NCBI GenBank assembly: GCA_014323965.1
Contig: JACONB010000018.1
Coordinates: 1 to 20,580 of the forward strand
Origin: Prochloron sp. SP5CPC1
GTDB lineage: Bacteria > Cyanobacteriota > Cyanobacteriia > Cyanobacteriales > Prochloraceae
DNA length: 20,580 bases
Direction: 5' to 3'
The notes under the pieces were generated by a model that did no database searches, was not told the origin of the DNA, and worked only from the letters and a program-made list of their open reading frames with translations. This document shows, piece by piece, positions 7,168 to 14,719 of this stretch (positions are counted from its first letter, which is position 1; each line of letters begins with the position of its first letter). The position numbers and the translations under genes were made by a program.

Positions 7168-9237
7168 CTACTCTACCGTTACCGATTTAGCTAAGTTACG
7201 GGGCTGGTCAATGTCCAAACCCCGATATGCTGCGGCGTAATACGCTAAAAGCTGCAAGGGAATTACTGTGAGCATGGGCGAAAGTAGCTCTTCAACCTCT
7301 GGGATCGGAATTAGCTGGTCAAATGCTTCTGCCGTCTCTGAGTTGTTTCTAGGAGTGATGCCGATCAGATGAGCATCACGAGCTTTAGCTTCTTGGGCAT
7401 TGGAGAGGACTTTTTCATAGACACTACCAGGTTGGGCAATCGTCACCACTGGCACCTTGGCATCCAACAGCGCGATCGGTCCATGTTTCAGTTCCCCAGA
7501 TGGGTAGCCTTCCCCATGAATGTAGCTGATTTCCTTGAGTTTCAATGCCCCCTCCAGAGCAACAGGGAAGTTGATTCCCCGTCCTATGAAGATAACGTCC
7601 TGAGTATCTGTAAACTGATGAGCGAGTTTTTGAATCGAATCCTCTTGGAGTTCTAAAACGGATTCCATTAGGGCAGGCAGTTGTCGTAACCCATTGAGAA
7701 TTGTCTCCAGCCGCATTAGTGGCAAGACTTGACGACGATAACTCAGATCTAGCGCCAAGCAATAAAAAGCTAATAACTGAGCAGTATATGTTTTAGTAGC
7801 AGCAACACCAATCTCAATTCCAGCATGAATATCAATAATGTTTTCTGTCAGTGCTGCAAGTGAACTTTCAGTACGATTGGTAATGCCCAAAAGGCGCAGC
7901 TGAAACTTTGATTGCTGATTTGCTCGACGTTGCTGTTCCATTGCCAAAGCCGCTAGGGTATCGGCAGTTTCCCCAGACTGAGTAACGCCAATTGTCAGTG
8001 TGTTGGCAGTTAACGGCGGCGGCCCATAGCGAAATTCTGAGGCATACTGCACCATTGTCGGGATGCCAGCAATCTGTTCTAGTAGGTATTTCCCTATCAA
8101 TCCAGCGTGCCAACTACTGCCACAGGCAACAATTTGGATTTGTTCTAAATCCTCTAACAATCCAGCAGGTAAACCTAGCTTGATGGGCATTTCGGATGAG
8201 TTAGTTGGGTACCAGTCATGATTGAGATAGGTGTCTAAACTAGCCCGTATCAGCCTTGGTTGCTCGTGAATTTCCTTAAGCATGAAGTGCTTAAATCCCT
8301 GCTTCTCAATTAACACAGGATTCCAACTGAGGGTGCGAGGGTATTTGTTTAAGGGGACACCTGCAAAATTATAAACCTCAACTCCCAAGGGTGTAAGTCT
8401 TGCCAGTTCACCGTTTTCTAAACTCAGTACAACTTGTGTATGGGCAACGAGAGCGGAAATATCAGAGGCACAAAAGTATTCTCCTTGACCAAATCCAATT
8501 GCTAAAGGGGCTTGTTGCCGAGCAATAATTACTTCGTTGGGATAATCGGCACAGACAACTGCGCACCGCGTAGCGGATCTCTTCGAGATCGCAAATGATC
8601 CCTTTAAACTATTCACTGCTTGGCGTACAGCTTCTAAAAAAGGATTTACCGAAGGTGAGGAAAAAATCCTATCAACAGGTTCAGGAACTTCTAATAAGGA
8701 TGTTGCATACCCGTTGTTGGAGGATTTAACCTGATTAAATTCCTGATTAATTTCCATCCCACCAGACCATGCACCTGACATTGAAAGAATTTTTGCTTCA
8801 GACTTCTTCACAGAGAGTTGATCCTGCAACAACTGAGCGATCAGGTGGGGGATAACTTCTGTATCAGTGTCAGAGCGGAAAGAGATGCCTCGATGCTGTA
8901 ATTGCTCCTTTAATTCCCGATAGTTCTCAATAATGCCATTTTGAACAACTGCTATTTGCATTGCCTGATCCGTATGGGGATGGGCGTTGTGTTCCTCCGG
9001 TTTGCCATGAGTTGCCCAGCGAGTATGTCCAATCCCAATCTGGGCTGAGTTGTTTGTCCCCACCAGTTTTGCTCGTAGCTGACGGAGTCGCCCTTTAGCG
9101 CGGACACATTCAAGATTACCGGAGGAAACCGTGGCGATTCCAGCAGAATCATAGCCTCGGTATTCCAGTTTTTCTAACCCTGCTAGCAAGATTTCTGTGG
9201 CTGCTTGGGTGCCAACATATCCAAAGATTCCACACAT
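7168..9237 (-). CDS. glmS: Glutamine-fructose-6-phosphate aminotransferase (isomerizing)
   Basis: The enzyme makes glucosamine-6-phosphate from fructose-6-phosphate and glutamine, the first step towards UDP-GlcNAc, in the cytoplasm. The N-terminal Ntn glutaminase domain begins MCGIFGYVG with catalytic Cys2 and contains HTRWATHG and the FRSDTDTEV block. Two SIS domains follow (VACGSSWHAG, TQSGETADTLAAL and the KLKEISYIHGEGYPSGELKHGP segment), with the closing LAKSVTVE. The 689 residues exceed the usual 610-640. Two insertions account for this: a linker of about 57 residues (about 141-197), and eight residues (SKRSATRC) at about 218-225 matching a 24-bp palindromic repeat. AAGGAG precedes the start by about 12 bases. 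It could be the housekeeping copy or a pathway-dedicated paralogue, and the window does not tell. Confidence 0.95.
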   Translation of the reverse strand: MCGIFGYVGTQAATEILLAGLEKLEYRGYDSAGIATVSSGNLECVRAKGRLRQLRAKLVGTNNSAQIGIGHTRWATHGKPEEHNAHPHTDQAMQIAVVQNGIIENYRELKEQLQHRGISFRSDTDTEVIPHLIAQLLQDQLSVKKSEAKILSMSGAWSGGMEINQEFNQVKSSNNGYATSLLEVPEPVDRIFSSPSVNPFLEAVRQAVNSLKGSFAISKRSATRCAVVCADYPNEVIIARQQAPLAIGFGQGEYFCASDISALVAHTQVVLSLENGELARLTPLGVEVYNFAGVPLNKYPRTLSWNPVLIEKQGFKHFMLKEIHEQPRLIRASLDTYLNHDWYPTNSSEMPIKLGLPAGLLEDLEQIQIVACGSSWHAGLIGKYLLEQIAGIPTMVQYASEFRYGPPPLTANTLTIGVTQSGETADTLAALAMEQQRRANQQSKFQLRLLGITNRTESSLAALTENIIDIHAGIEIGVAATKTYTAQLLAFYCLALDLSYRRQVLPLMRLETILNGLRQLPALMESVLELQEDSIQKLAHQFTDTQDVIFIGRGINFPVALEGALKLKEISYIHGEGYPSGELKHGPIALLDAKVPVVTIAQPGSVYEKVLSNAQEAKARDAHLIGITPRNNSETAEAFDQLIPIPEVEELLSPMLTVIPLQLLAYYAAAYRGLDIDQPRNLAKSVTVE
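8563..8586. repeat. 24-bp short dispersed repeat inserted in frame in glmS
   Basis: Removing these 24 bases joins FAI to AVVCADYPNE, the normal strand of the family. The insert and its edge form the palindrome GATCTCTTCGAGATC (8576-8590) beside CGCGTAGCGG, a style typical of cyanobacterial short dispersed repeats. It adds exactly eight codons. The junction again is a GCGATC. Confidence 0.6.
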
Positions 9238-9297
9238 TTAGAGAAGATCTCCTTATTATTTGAATTTGGATAACAGTCTCTAGTAATTAAGAGATAG

Positions 9298-10002
9298 CTA
9301 GCGATCCGCATTGAGTAGAGACCGTACATCAGCAAAGCTCTCAATCTGATAGTGTGGTATTCTCTGCTCAACACAGTGGTTAACTAAAGCATTCTTGGCG
9401 AAGACAAAATCAACTTTACCCGCAGCGCAGAAGTCCGAAGTGCCGTCACCAATCAATAAAGATCGATAGCTTTTGATAGTCTGATGCTGATGCTGTTCAA
9501 CAACAGAACATTTACAGTTCCCTGATGAAACTTGACAATCGATATGGGAGTTGGGAAAAGTCACTTTCCAGCTTCGGCTACCCTGCTGCACTAATTTATT
9601 AGCCTTAATTTCTAGAGAAGTTAAGCCATAACGCCCTAGAATACGCTCAATAACATAATCTAACCCGTCACTGACAACAGTGATTCTATGACCATGCTGT
9701 TGAACCTCAGCCACAAAAGCAGGGAAATCTGGATCGATTTCAATTTTATCAAGATGGGAGTTTAACTCAACCAGTGACATATCTAACAGAGGAATCTGCT
9801 GATCAAGACACTGACGAGAATTAATTAGTCCATCTTTCCAGGCTCGTTCAATATCTTGCCACTCAGGATCAGCAAACCGCTCTAATAACGTGTCTGTAAC
9901 ATCCACCAGAGAGATTGTGCCGTCAAAGTCGCAGATAATATCCCAAGGTAGATCTTTAAGGCGATCTTTAGTCAGAGCGCCAGGTTTAGAATTGATCATC
10001 AT
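9298..10002 (-). CDS. MtnX-like HAD-family phosphatase
   Basis: This 234-residue HAD subfamily IB phosphatase resembles MtnX (2-hydroxy-3-keto-5-methylthiopentenyl-1-phosphate phosphatase) and phosphoserine phosphatase. All motifs are visible: DFDGT with nucleophile Asp25 and acid/base Asp27, motif II Ser111-Asp112-Gly113, a Lys at about 164 or 177 for motif III, and GDGTSD with Asp186 and Asp190. A helical cap lies between motifs I and II. The substrate is a phosphorylated metabolite that cannot be named. No methionine-salvage partners (mtnA, mtnB, mtnK) are nearby, so a role in the cassette pathway is more likely. It lies 18 bases after the split hypothetical gene and 60 bases before glmS, as in an operon. 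Confidence 0.85.
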   Translation of the reverse strand: MMINSKPGALTKDRLKDLPWDIICDFDGTISLVDVTDTLLERFADPEWQDIERAWKDGLINSRQCLDQQIPLLDMSLVELNSHLDKIEIDPDFPAFVAEVQQHGHRITVVSDGLDYVIERILGRYGLTSLEIKANKLVQQGSRSWKVTFPNSHIDCQVSSGNCKCSVVEQHQHQTIKSYRSLLIGDGTSDFCAAGKVDFVFAKNALVNHCVEQRIPHYQIESFADVRSLLNADR

Positions 10003-10020
10003 AATTCTTAAATTCCCTAA

Positions 10021-10535
10021 CTATAATCTTCCCGCTACATAAGCTTCCACCTGAACACCATCGTTCAGCATGCCATGAAACTCCCAGGACACCATTCGGT
10101 GTAAACCATCAAGATGGACAAGATTTCCTGGTACGTCAATATCTGAATAGTCTTCATGGGGAATGGCTTGAGTATACAAGAATAAAGGAGTAAATTCCGA
10201 ATGTCCCATTCTTGCGATTTTGTGACAGCACACTGGATTACCTTGACGATAGGTATCCTGTATTTTGATGAGTTTCTTGACAGTTTGTTCTACAGTCAAT
10301 CCAGATTTAGGAGGGTAAACTTACCATTGCAACCCACATGCCAAGGTAATATAGTGCGCAAAATATCTTGCCGTTCCAACAGAACACTATTCCATTCATG
10401 AAAGAGTTGCTCCGCCATCATCAAGAGTCCTTCAGCCTCCTGATTCGTGTTTTCCTCGTATACGGCATCAACAGGATGCTCCAAACGAAAGTGTTCGAGA
10501 ACCTTATCAAAGGTTACTTTTCTGATAATCTTCAT
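10021..10535 (-). pseudogene. Conserved hypothetical gene split by a one-base frameshift (DUF6309-like?)
   Basis: Two abutting frames form one protein of about 170 residues. The first (ATG 10535, or GTG 10547) begins MKIIRKVTFDKVLEHFRLEHP and ends TLLNLD with a TGA at 10296-10298. The second starts at an overlapping TTG (10299) and runs to 10021, with GNPVCCHKI and VHLDGLHRMVSWE. One added T at the overlap turns GATTGA into GATTTGA and fuses them in frame. From memory it resembles DUF6309, a small family I associate with actinobacterial natural-product clusters, but this assignment is tentative. The DGLHR motif resembles the ParB/sulfiredoxin-like DGxHR signature. It sits between the methyltransferase and phosphatase genes with short gaps. 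If not broken, the parts could be two coupled subunits. Confidence 0.6.
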
Positions 10536-10571
10536 GATTGCTCGCACGAGTTTAGATACACATGATTCACT

Positions 10572-11906
10572 TCAAGACTTTTCTAGGATATAAATAGCTC
10601 TTGGAGATGAAGGAAGCAATTCCTCACGCTGATAGTTACCATATTGTTCTACCAGTCGAAACCCAGTCAAATGAGCTTGTAAGCGGATTTCATTGGGTAG
10701 GATAATTCCTGTTTGTATAGGATTAATCAATTGAAAACAAGTCTGCTTTGATGAGACAAAATATTGCTCTGCTGTCATCTGATGCATTCCTATCGGGTCG
10801 TAGGTTCGCTCCTCAGTCATTTTTAAAAGGTTTCCATCAGGTAACTGACGGCTACGGGTGCGCGTTCGACGATATCCCATTTGCAGATACCAACCAGGAT
10901 TATCAGTAACAATTAAAAGACGTGCTCCAGGTTTCAAATGTGTCGATATAGATTGAAATGCGAGGTAGCGATCCTCTACTTCTGATATCTGATTCAAAGC
11001 TTCCCCTGATAAGAAAGCAAAATCAAACTGCCGTTTCAGGTCAAAACGACGAATATCCCCATGAATCAGTTCAAGCTGTCCTTTTTTTAACCAGTGACTG
11101 AGCTTAATTCGTGCCTGATTGAGCATTCCTGTATCAATTTCAATCCCTGTGACTTGAGCTCCTTTTTCCAGCAGGTGAATACTGAACCGTCCCGAACCGG
11201 AAGCTAATTCTAAAACCTGCATGTCAGGAGAAATATAAGAAAGTACAAACGCCTTGTATTCCTCTGATAAACCAAGCAGCGCATCGTAAAGCTGTCCGCT
11301 AGAGTACTGAGAATACAATCCAAAGCAAGCAACAAATCGCTGTAACCCTACAGATGGATCAGTATTTTTCCTCCTTAGGGGCTCTTCCTTCACCATTAAT
11401 CCCGCAGCGGTAAAGCTTAACAGAATTTCTGAGCGCGTAAGGATCGCAGTCTTCTCCCCAGGATCAGAATGGTGACGAACACCACCAATCCAATCCACCG
11501 TTACTGGTTTTGTTATCTGCTCAATTATCTCAACACCATCATCCCAGCGTCTTTCCATCAAACCTAAATTGCCCAGATCAACTACCATCAAAACAATCTG
11601 TCCATCGGGACGCAATGTCTGTGCTAGGGTGACAATTTTTTGATAGCGTTCTTCCACCTGATGCACTCTGTCTAAAACACCGGGAAGCAGAATCAAAAGG
11701 TCATAGTACCGTTTTTTTCCTTCTAGGGAAGTGAGATCCTCAATTTGTTCATAGGTGCATTGCGCAGCAGATTCTCGGTGAGGATTCCATTTTTGAGCTA
11801 ATAAAGCAAAGACTTCCCTTGCCTTTGGCCCAATCACTCCTACTGGACCATTCACCCGCAGATCTGCTAAATTATTAACTAAATCGTCAGTGTTAATTAA
11901 ACTCAT
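10572..11906 (-). CDS. Class I SAM-dependent methyltransferase with a degenerate N-terminal methyltransferase half
   Basis: Of the 444 residues, the C-terminal half (about 205-444) is a full Rossmann methyltransferase: motif I VLELASGSGRF at 231-241, the acidic strand end in VTGIEID, HGDIRRFDL, then FAFLSGEALNQI and a substrate-binding cap rich in Arg. The N-terminal half looks like a second methyltransferase that lost its SAM motif: GVIGPKAREVFALLA in place of motif I, YDLLILLPGVLDRV, LRPDGQIVLMVVD, and ILTRSEILLSFTAAGL, a typical end of such domains. Tandem active and inactive halves suggest an internal duplication or a pseudodimer. The methyl acceptor is unknown. It opens the downstream half of the cassette, after a MITE-like element 48 bases upstream of its start. 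Confidence 0.85.
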   Translation of the reverse strand: MSLINTDDLVNNLADLRVNGPVGVIGPKAREVFALLAQKWNPHRESAAQCTYEQIEDLTSLEGKKRYYDLLILLPGVLDRVHQVEERYQKIVTLAQTLRPDGQIVLMVVDLGNLGLMERRWDDGVEIIEQITKPVTVDWIGGVRHHSDPGEKTAILTRSEILLSFTAAGLMVKEEPLRRKNTDPSVGLQRFVACFGLYSQYSSGQLYDALLGLSEEYKAFVLSYISPDMQVLELASGSGRFSIHLLEKGAQVTGIEIDTGMLNQARIKLSHWLKKGQLELIHGDIRRFDLKRQFDFAFLSGEALNQISEVEDRYLAFQSISTHLKPGARLLIVTDNPGWYLQMGYRRTRTRSRQLPDGNLLKMTEERTYDPIGMHQMTAEQYFVSSKQTCFQLINPIQTGIILPNEIRLQAHLTGFRLVEQYGNYQREELLPSSPRAIYILEKS

Positions 11907-11946
11907 TTTAACCTACTTTGTTGTGTCGGGTAATCGTAAATATTAC

Positions 11947-12064
11947 TAACATCAATACTCCGGACAATTTTTAGACTCCAGAACCGTCACCTAGCAAGGG
12001 TTGCTGCATACTGGCATCATTTTTATCAAGCAAAAGCTTACGCTGCACCGGAGTATTGTAACAT
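11947..12064. mobile_element. MITE-like element with perfect TIRs and target duplication
   Basis: CAATACTCCGG (11953-11963) and CCGGAGTATTG (12048-12058) are perfect 11-bp terminal inverted repeats of a 106-bp element. TAACAT occurs directly outside both ends (11947-11952 and 12059-12064), a perfect 6-bp target-site duplication. There is no coding capacity, so movement would need a transposase in trans. I cannot name the family. It separates the VOC gene from the methyltransferase gene in the cassette. Confidence 0.85.
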
Positions 12065-12075
12065 GAAATATCGGT

Positions 12076-12471
12076 TTAATGATTCACATTAAACCATTGA
12101 GTGAACTCTAAAACATTTCCCTCAGAATCCTTAATATAGAGCCATTTTGAGACATTTTCAGTTTCAAATGGACCTTGAAAAATCGGGATATCCAGATCCT
12201 TCAAATTAACCAAAGTTTTCTCAAAGTCATCAGTGGATAATGCCAAATGGGGACAGATACTATCGCTGGCTTCCGCTTTATAGGGGGGCTGATTGTGCAA
12301 CTTAACTAACTCCAAATTGCCACCACCTAAGCGTAAAAAAACATATTCTGCCTTTTCCTCATCATTGTATTCCTTGGGTATTAAGATAGTGAGACCCAAT
12401 TTTTTGGTATAGAAATCGATTGCTCTATCTATATCCTCCACCAGTAATGATACGTGATCAATTTTGTACAT
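12076..12471 (-). CDS. VOC-superfamily protein (glyoxalase I-like)
   Basis: This 131-residue protein has two beta-alpha-beta-beta-beta modules: IDHVSLLVEDIDRAIDFYTKKLGL, then FLRLGGGNLELVKL, CPHLALSTDD and KDSEGNVLEFTQW. The four metal ligands of glyoxalase I-type enzymes appear at the expected spacing: His6, Glu54, His75 and Glu122. The superfamily includes glyoxalases, epimerases, dioxygenases and resistance proteins, so the reaction is open. Isomerisation or epimerisation of a pathway intermediate would suit the cassette. ATG 12471 is the start because AAGGAG lies about 8 bases upstream. The longer frame to 12564 has no such site and runs into the SDR gene. It lies 23 bases after that gene. 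Confidence 0.88.
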   Translation of the reverse strand: MYKIDHVSLLVEDIDRAIDFYTKKLGLTILIPKEYNDEEKAEYVFLRLGGGNLELVKLHNQPPYKAEASDSICPHLALSTDDFEKTLVNLKDLDIPIFQGPFETENVSKWLYIKDSEGNVLEFTQWFNVNH

Positions 12472-12494
12472 AACTATGTCTCCTTTGTGAAATG

Positions 12495-13209
12495 TTACTG
12501 TACAAGATATCCCCCATCTACTGCTAGGGAATGTCCTGTAACAAAAGAAGATTGATTTGAGCATAGCCAGAGAACGGCGTCCGCCACTTCTTCTGGTTTA
12601 CCAAAACGCCCTAAAGGATGCAAAAGTTTATCTTGATTTCTAGCTTCTTCTGCATTTTCAAACAGTAAACTATTAGCAAAGTAACGATCGAGCATTGGGG
12701 TTTCAATTGAACCGGGAGACACAGAATTCACTTGCCATGGCATAAAAAGAGGCTGTTGGTGCGCCCAGTAATCCAAAACTAGAGGAAGTGTTAACAATAA
12801 CACCATGCCCTTGTTCAAGCATTTGGCTAATCTCGTATTTCATGGAGAGCCAAAGCCCTTTTAAGTTAATACTAATAACCGAGTAAAATTCTTCTTCTGT
12901 ACACTCGATTAGCCTTTTCAAAGGACCTTGAATTCCGGCATTATTAAAGGCTATATCTAAAGCACCATAATGTGCTACGGTTGAGCTTACCAATGCTTCA
13001 ACCTCTATTGCTTTAGCTACATCGGTTTGTATAAAGACAGCATCACCACCCTGATCCTGAATGATTTGGACGGTTTTTTCCCCTTCTAGCTGTCGTCGTC
13101 CAGCAATCGCGACTTTAGCCCCTTCTCTGGCAAAAGCCAAGGCTGTTGCTTTACCGATGCCCGAAGTACCACCGGTAATTAAAGCAACTCGATCACTAAA
13201 GGTTTTCAT
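12495..13209 (-). pseudogene. SDR-family oxidoreductase with an internal deletion
   Basis: Classical short-chain dehydrogenases use NAD(P)H on alcohols and ketones. The first frame (ATG 13209, GGAGAG five bases upstream) has TGGTSGIGKA, the NNAG of FNNAGIQG, catalytic Ser in NTSSSFG and the catalytic Tyr in SFYA. It then derails to a stop. The second frame resumes with VNSVSPGSIETPM, LGRFGKPEEVADAV and SSFVTGHSLAVDGGY to the end. The roughly 23 residues that normally join YA to VN, including the catalytic Lys of YxxxK, are absent, and only about 7 bases remain between. A deletion of about 60 bases that also shifts the frame explains this, so the gene is dead. It overlaps the upstream dehydrogenase gene by 14 bases. 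Confidence 0.88.
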
Positions 13210-14087
13210 GGTTACTCTCCAAACTAACAAAGGTACGAGTTCCCGATCGAGGTCTCCAAGTCAATAACTCCCCTGGCACTTGTTCTAGAGAAACTTGACG
13301 ACCTAATAGATGGGTAAAAAATGCTTCATCTTGCTGGATTAGGGCAATCGCCTCGGAGATAATTTCATTGGTGACACCCGCCATAGAAGCAATGACCGTA
13401 ATTTCTCGCTGGAATAACTCTTGGGGAGAAATGGGGAAAACAGTTTCGGGTCGAGGAACGCCATAAATACAAACCAAACCAGCTTTCCGAACCATTTGTA
13501 AAGCCATCTCCAGTCCTTTGGGAGACCCAGAACATTCAATAATTACATGGGCAACGTCTGGTTCGGGTTTCTTAATACGATTGATTTCTAAATACGCCAC
13601 CGCCAATGATCAAAGTTTGGGGAGCAGAAATCGGCAGAAGTGCTAATGCCGCCAAGATCCGTTTTACTCCTCGTAGGGCACAGCTTAAAGGTTCAAGTAG
13701 CACACCTAAAGCAGGATTGTTGAACTTAAAAGGATGTAAATAGGTTCGAGGTGCTAGAATTTTTTCAGCATAACCACCGTCACCATTAACTCCTAATTCT
13801 CTTAAGTTGGAACAATGGCTGGTTAATCCCTCCACACAATAACTGCACTTGCCACAGGGAATTTCATCATTGAGTACAAAAAAGGGTTTTTCATCTGGCA
13901 AACGACAAACAACCTCGTGTCCTAAAATACGTTCTTCCGGTAAACCTGTTCTGGTTAATTGTTGATCGGTCTGACACATGCCGACAAATTCAACCTTAGC
14001 CAAGCAATCGCCTTCTCGATCAGCTTCGGGTAAGGGAACATCCCGAATTTCAAGGTGATTGGGTCCTGATAAAACTACTGCTTTCAT
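13196..14087 (-). pseudogene. Zinc-dependent alcohol dehydrogenase (MDR) with an internal deletion
   Basis: This medium-chain dehydrogenase oxidises polyol or sugar alcohols with NAD(P). The first frame (ATG 14087, GAGG upstream) holds the catalytic-zinc region around Cys38 (GMCQTDQQ) and GHE, the structural-zinc cysteines in CGKCSYCVEGLTSHC, and the Rossmann entry TLIIGGG, then ends at QSY. The second frame picks up at EINRIKKPEPDVAHVIIECSGS and continues to 13196. The rest of the GxGxxG dinucleotide-binding turn, the following helix and part of the next strand are missing, roughly 20-30 codons by family comparison. This deletion shifts the frame at about 13572-13620. The enzyme could not bind its cofactor. 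The 14-base overlap with the SDR gene shows that the two were an operon. Confidence 0.85.
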
Positions 14088-14112
14088 CGAAAAAACCTCA
14101 AAACAACACTAT

Positions 14113-14577
14113 TTATACGTTTTTTTGCATAACCACTATTTCTACTGATTTCGGATATTCTTCAGGCTGTGCTGTATCAATTACAGTCCAGCCTGATTTG
14201 GCAAAATAAGCCGGAACCGGGGTATAAAGATGTAGTTGACGATAACCCATCTGGTATCCCATAGTTGTAATTTTTTCCATAAGACAGTGACCAATTCCCC
14301 GACCTTGATAGGCTGAAGCCACGAATAAGGAACCTACCCAAGGAGAGAGATGGGCATGGGATGGCAACTCAGATTCAACTAAACTGACACTACCGATGGG
14401 AATCGTGTCAACAAAAGCAACCAAGGTTAGGGGTAAAGTATCCCTGTTTAGCTGATTTTGAAACTGCTTAACTGTTCTTTTGTAGTCAGCCCGTGATTCC
14501 AGTTTCATTTCTATTTGGTGTAAACAGGCGATCGCTGGAATGACTTCTGGACAGTCGGCTAATAACTGGATGTCCAT
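14113..14577 (-). CDS. GNAT-family N-acetyltransferase
   Basis: This 154-residue GCN5-related acetyltransferase has a strand with IPIGSVSLVES, the motif A segment VGSLFVASAYQGRGIGHCLM with the CoA pyrophosphate-binding QGRGIG at 91-96, and LHLYTPVPAYFAKSGW near the end. It transfers acetyl from acetyl-CoA to an amine, and the acceptor cannot be predicted. In this position, 25 bases upstream of the broken dehydrogenase gene and after the aminotransferase gene, it could acetylate the amine made by the aminotransferase, or give self-protection by capping a toxic product. It appears intact. A HIP1 octamer lies in its 5' end (14528-14535). Confidence 0.85.
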   Translation of the reverse strand: MDIQLLADCPEVIPAIACLHQIEMKLESRADYKRTVKQFQNQLNRDTLPLTLVAFVDTIPIGSVSLVESELPSHAHLSPWVGSLFVASAYQGRGIGHCLMEKITTMGYQMGYRQLHLYTPVPAYFAKSGWTVIDTAQPEEYPKSVEIVVMQKNV

Positions 14578-14600
14578 AATTAAAAATAGAAAATCTGATC

Positions 14601-14635
14601 GGGTGTAGGGGATAGGGTGCAGGAGGTAGGGTTTA
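14601..14635. repeat. Five tandem heptamers (GGGTGTA type)
   Basis: Five adjacent 7-mers, GGGTGTA, GGGGATA, GGGTGCA, GGAGGTA and GGGTTTA, occur between the aminotransferase and GNAT genes. They match the short tandemly repeated heptamer sequences known from filamentous cyanobacteria. The units have diverged, so the array is old. Confidence 0.75.
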
Positions 14636-14719
14636 GCTCCAGAACACCCCTTTAGCTCCTCTCTTGGTCGGCTTTCTACCAGGTCTCTTGGTCCGCAGTT
14701 TCGTGAGCCATTTTATGAT

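Noticed and set aside
9238..9297. Possible glmS ribozyme upstream of glmS
   Set aside because: Only 60 bases separate glmS from the phosphatase gene, no ribozyme core is visible, and this ribozyme is known from Firmicutes rather than cyanobacteria.
9298..10002. Assignment of the phosphatase as mtnX of methionine salvage
   Set aside because: No other salvage genes are nearby and the family has mixed specificity, so I give no gene symbol.
12495..14087. Programmed frameshifting in the ADH and SDR genes
   Set aside because: Conserved segments are physically missing at both junctions, so shifting the ribosome could not restore the proteins. Deletion is the better explanation.
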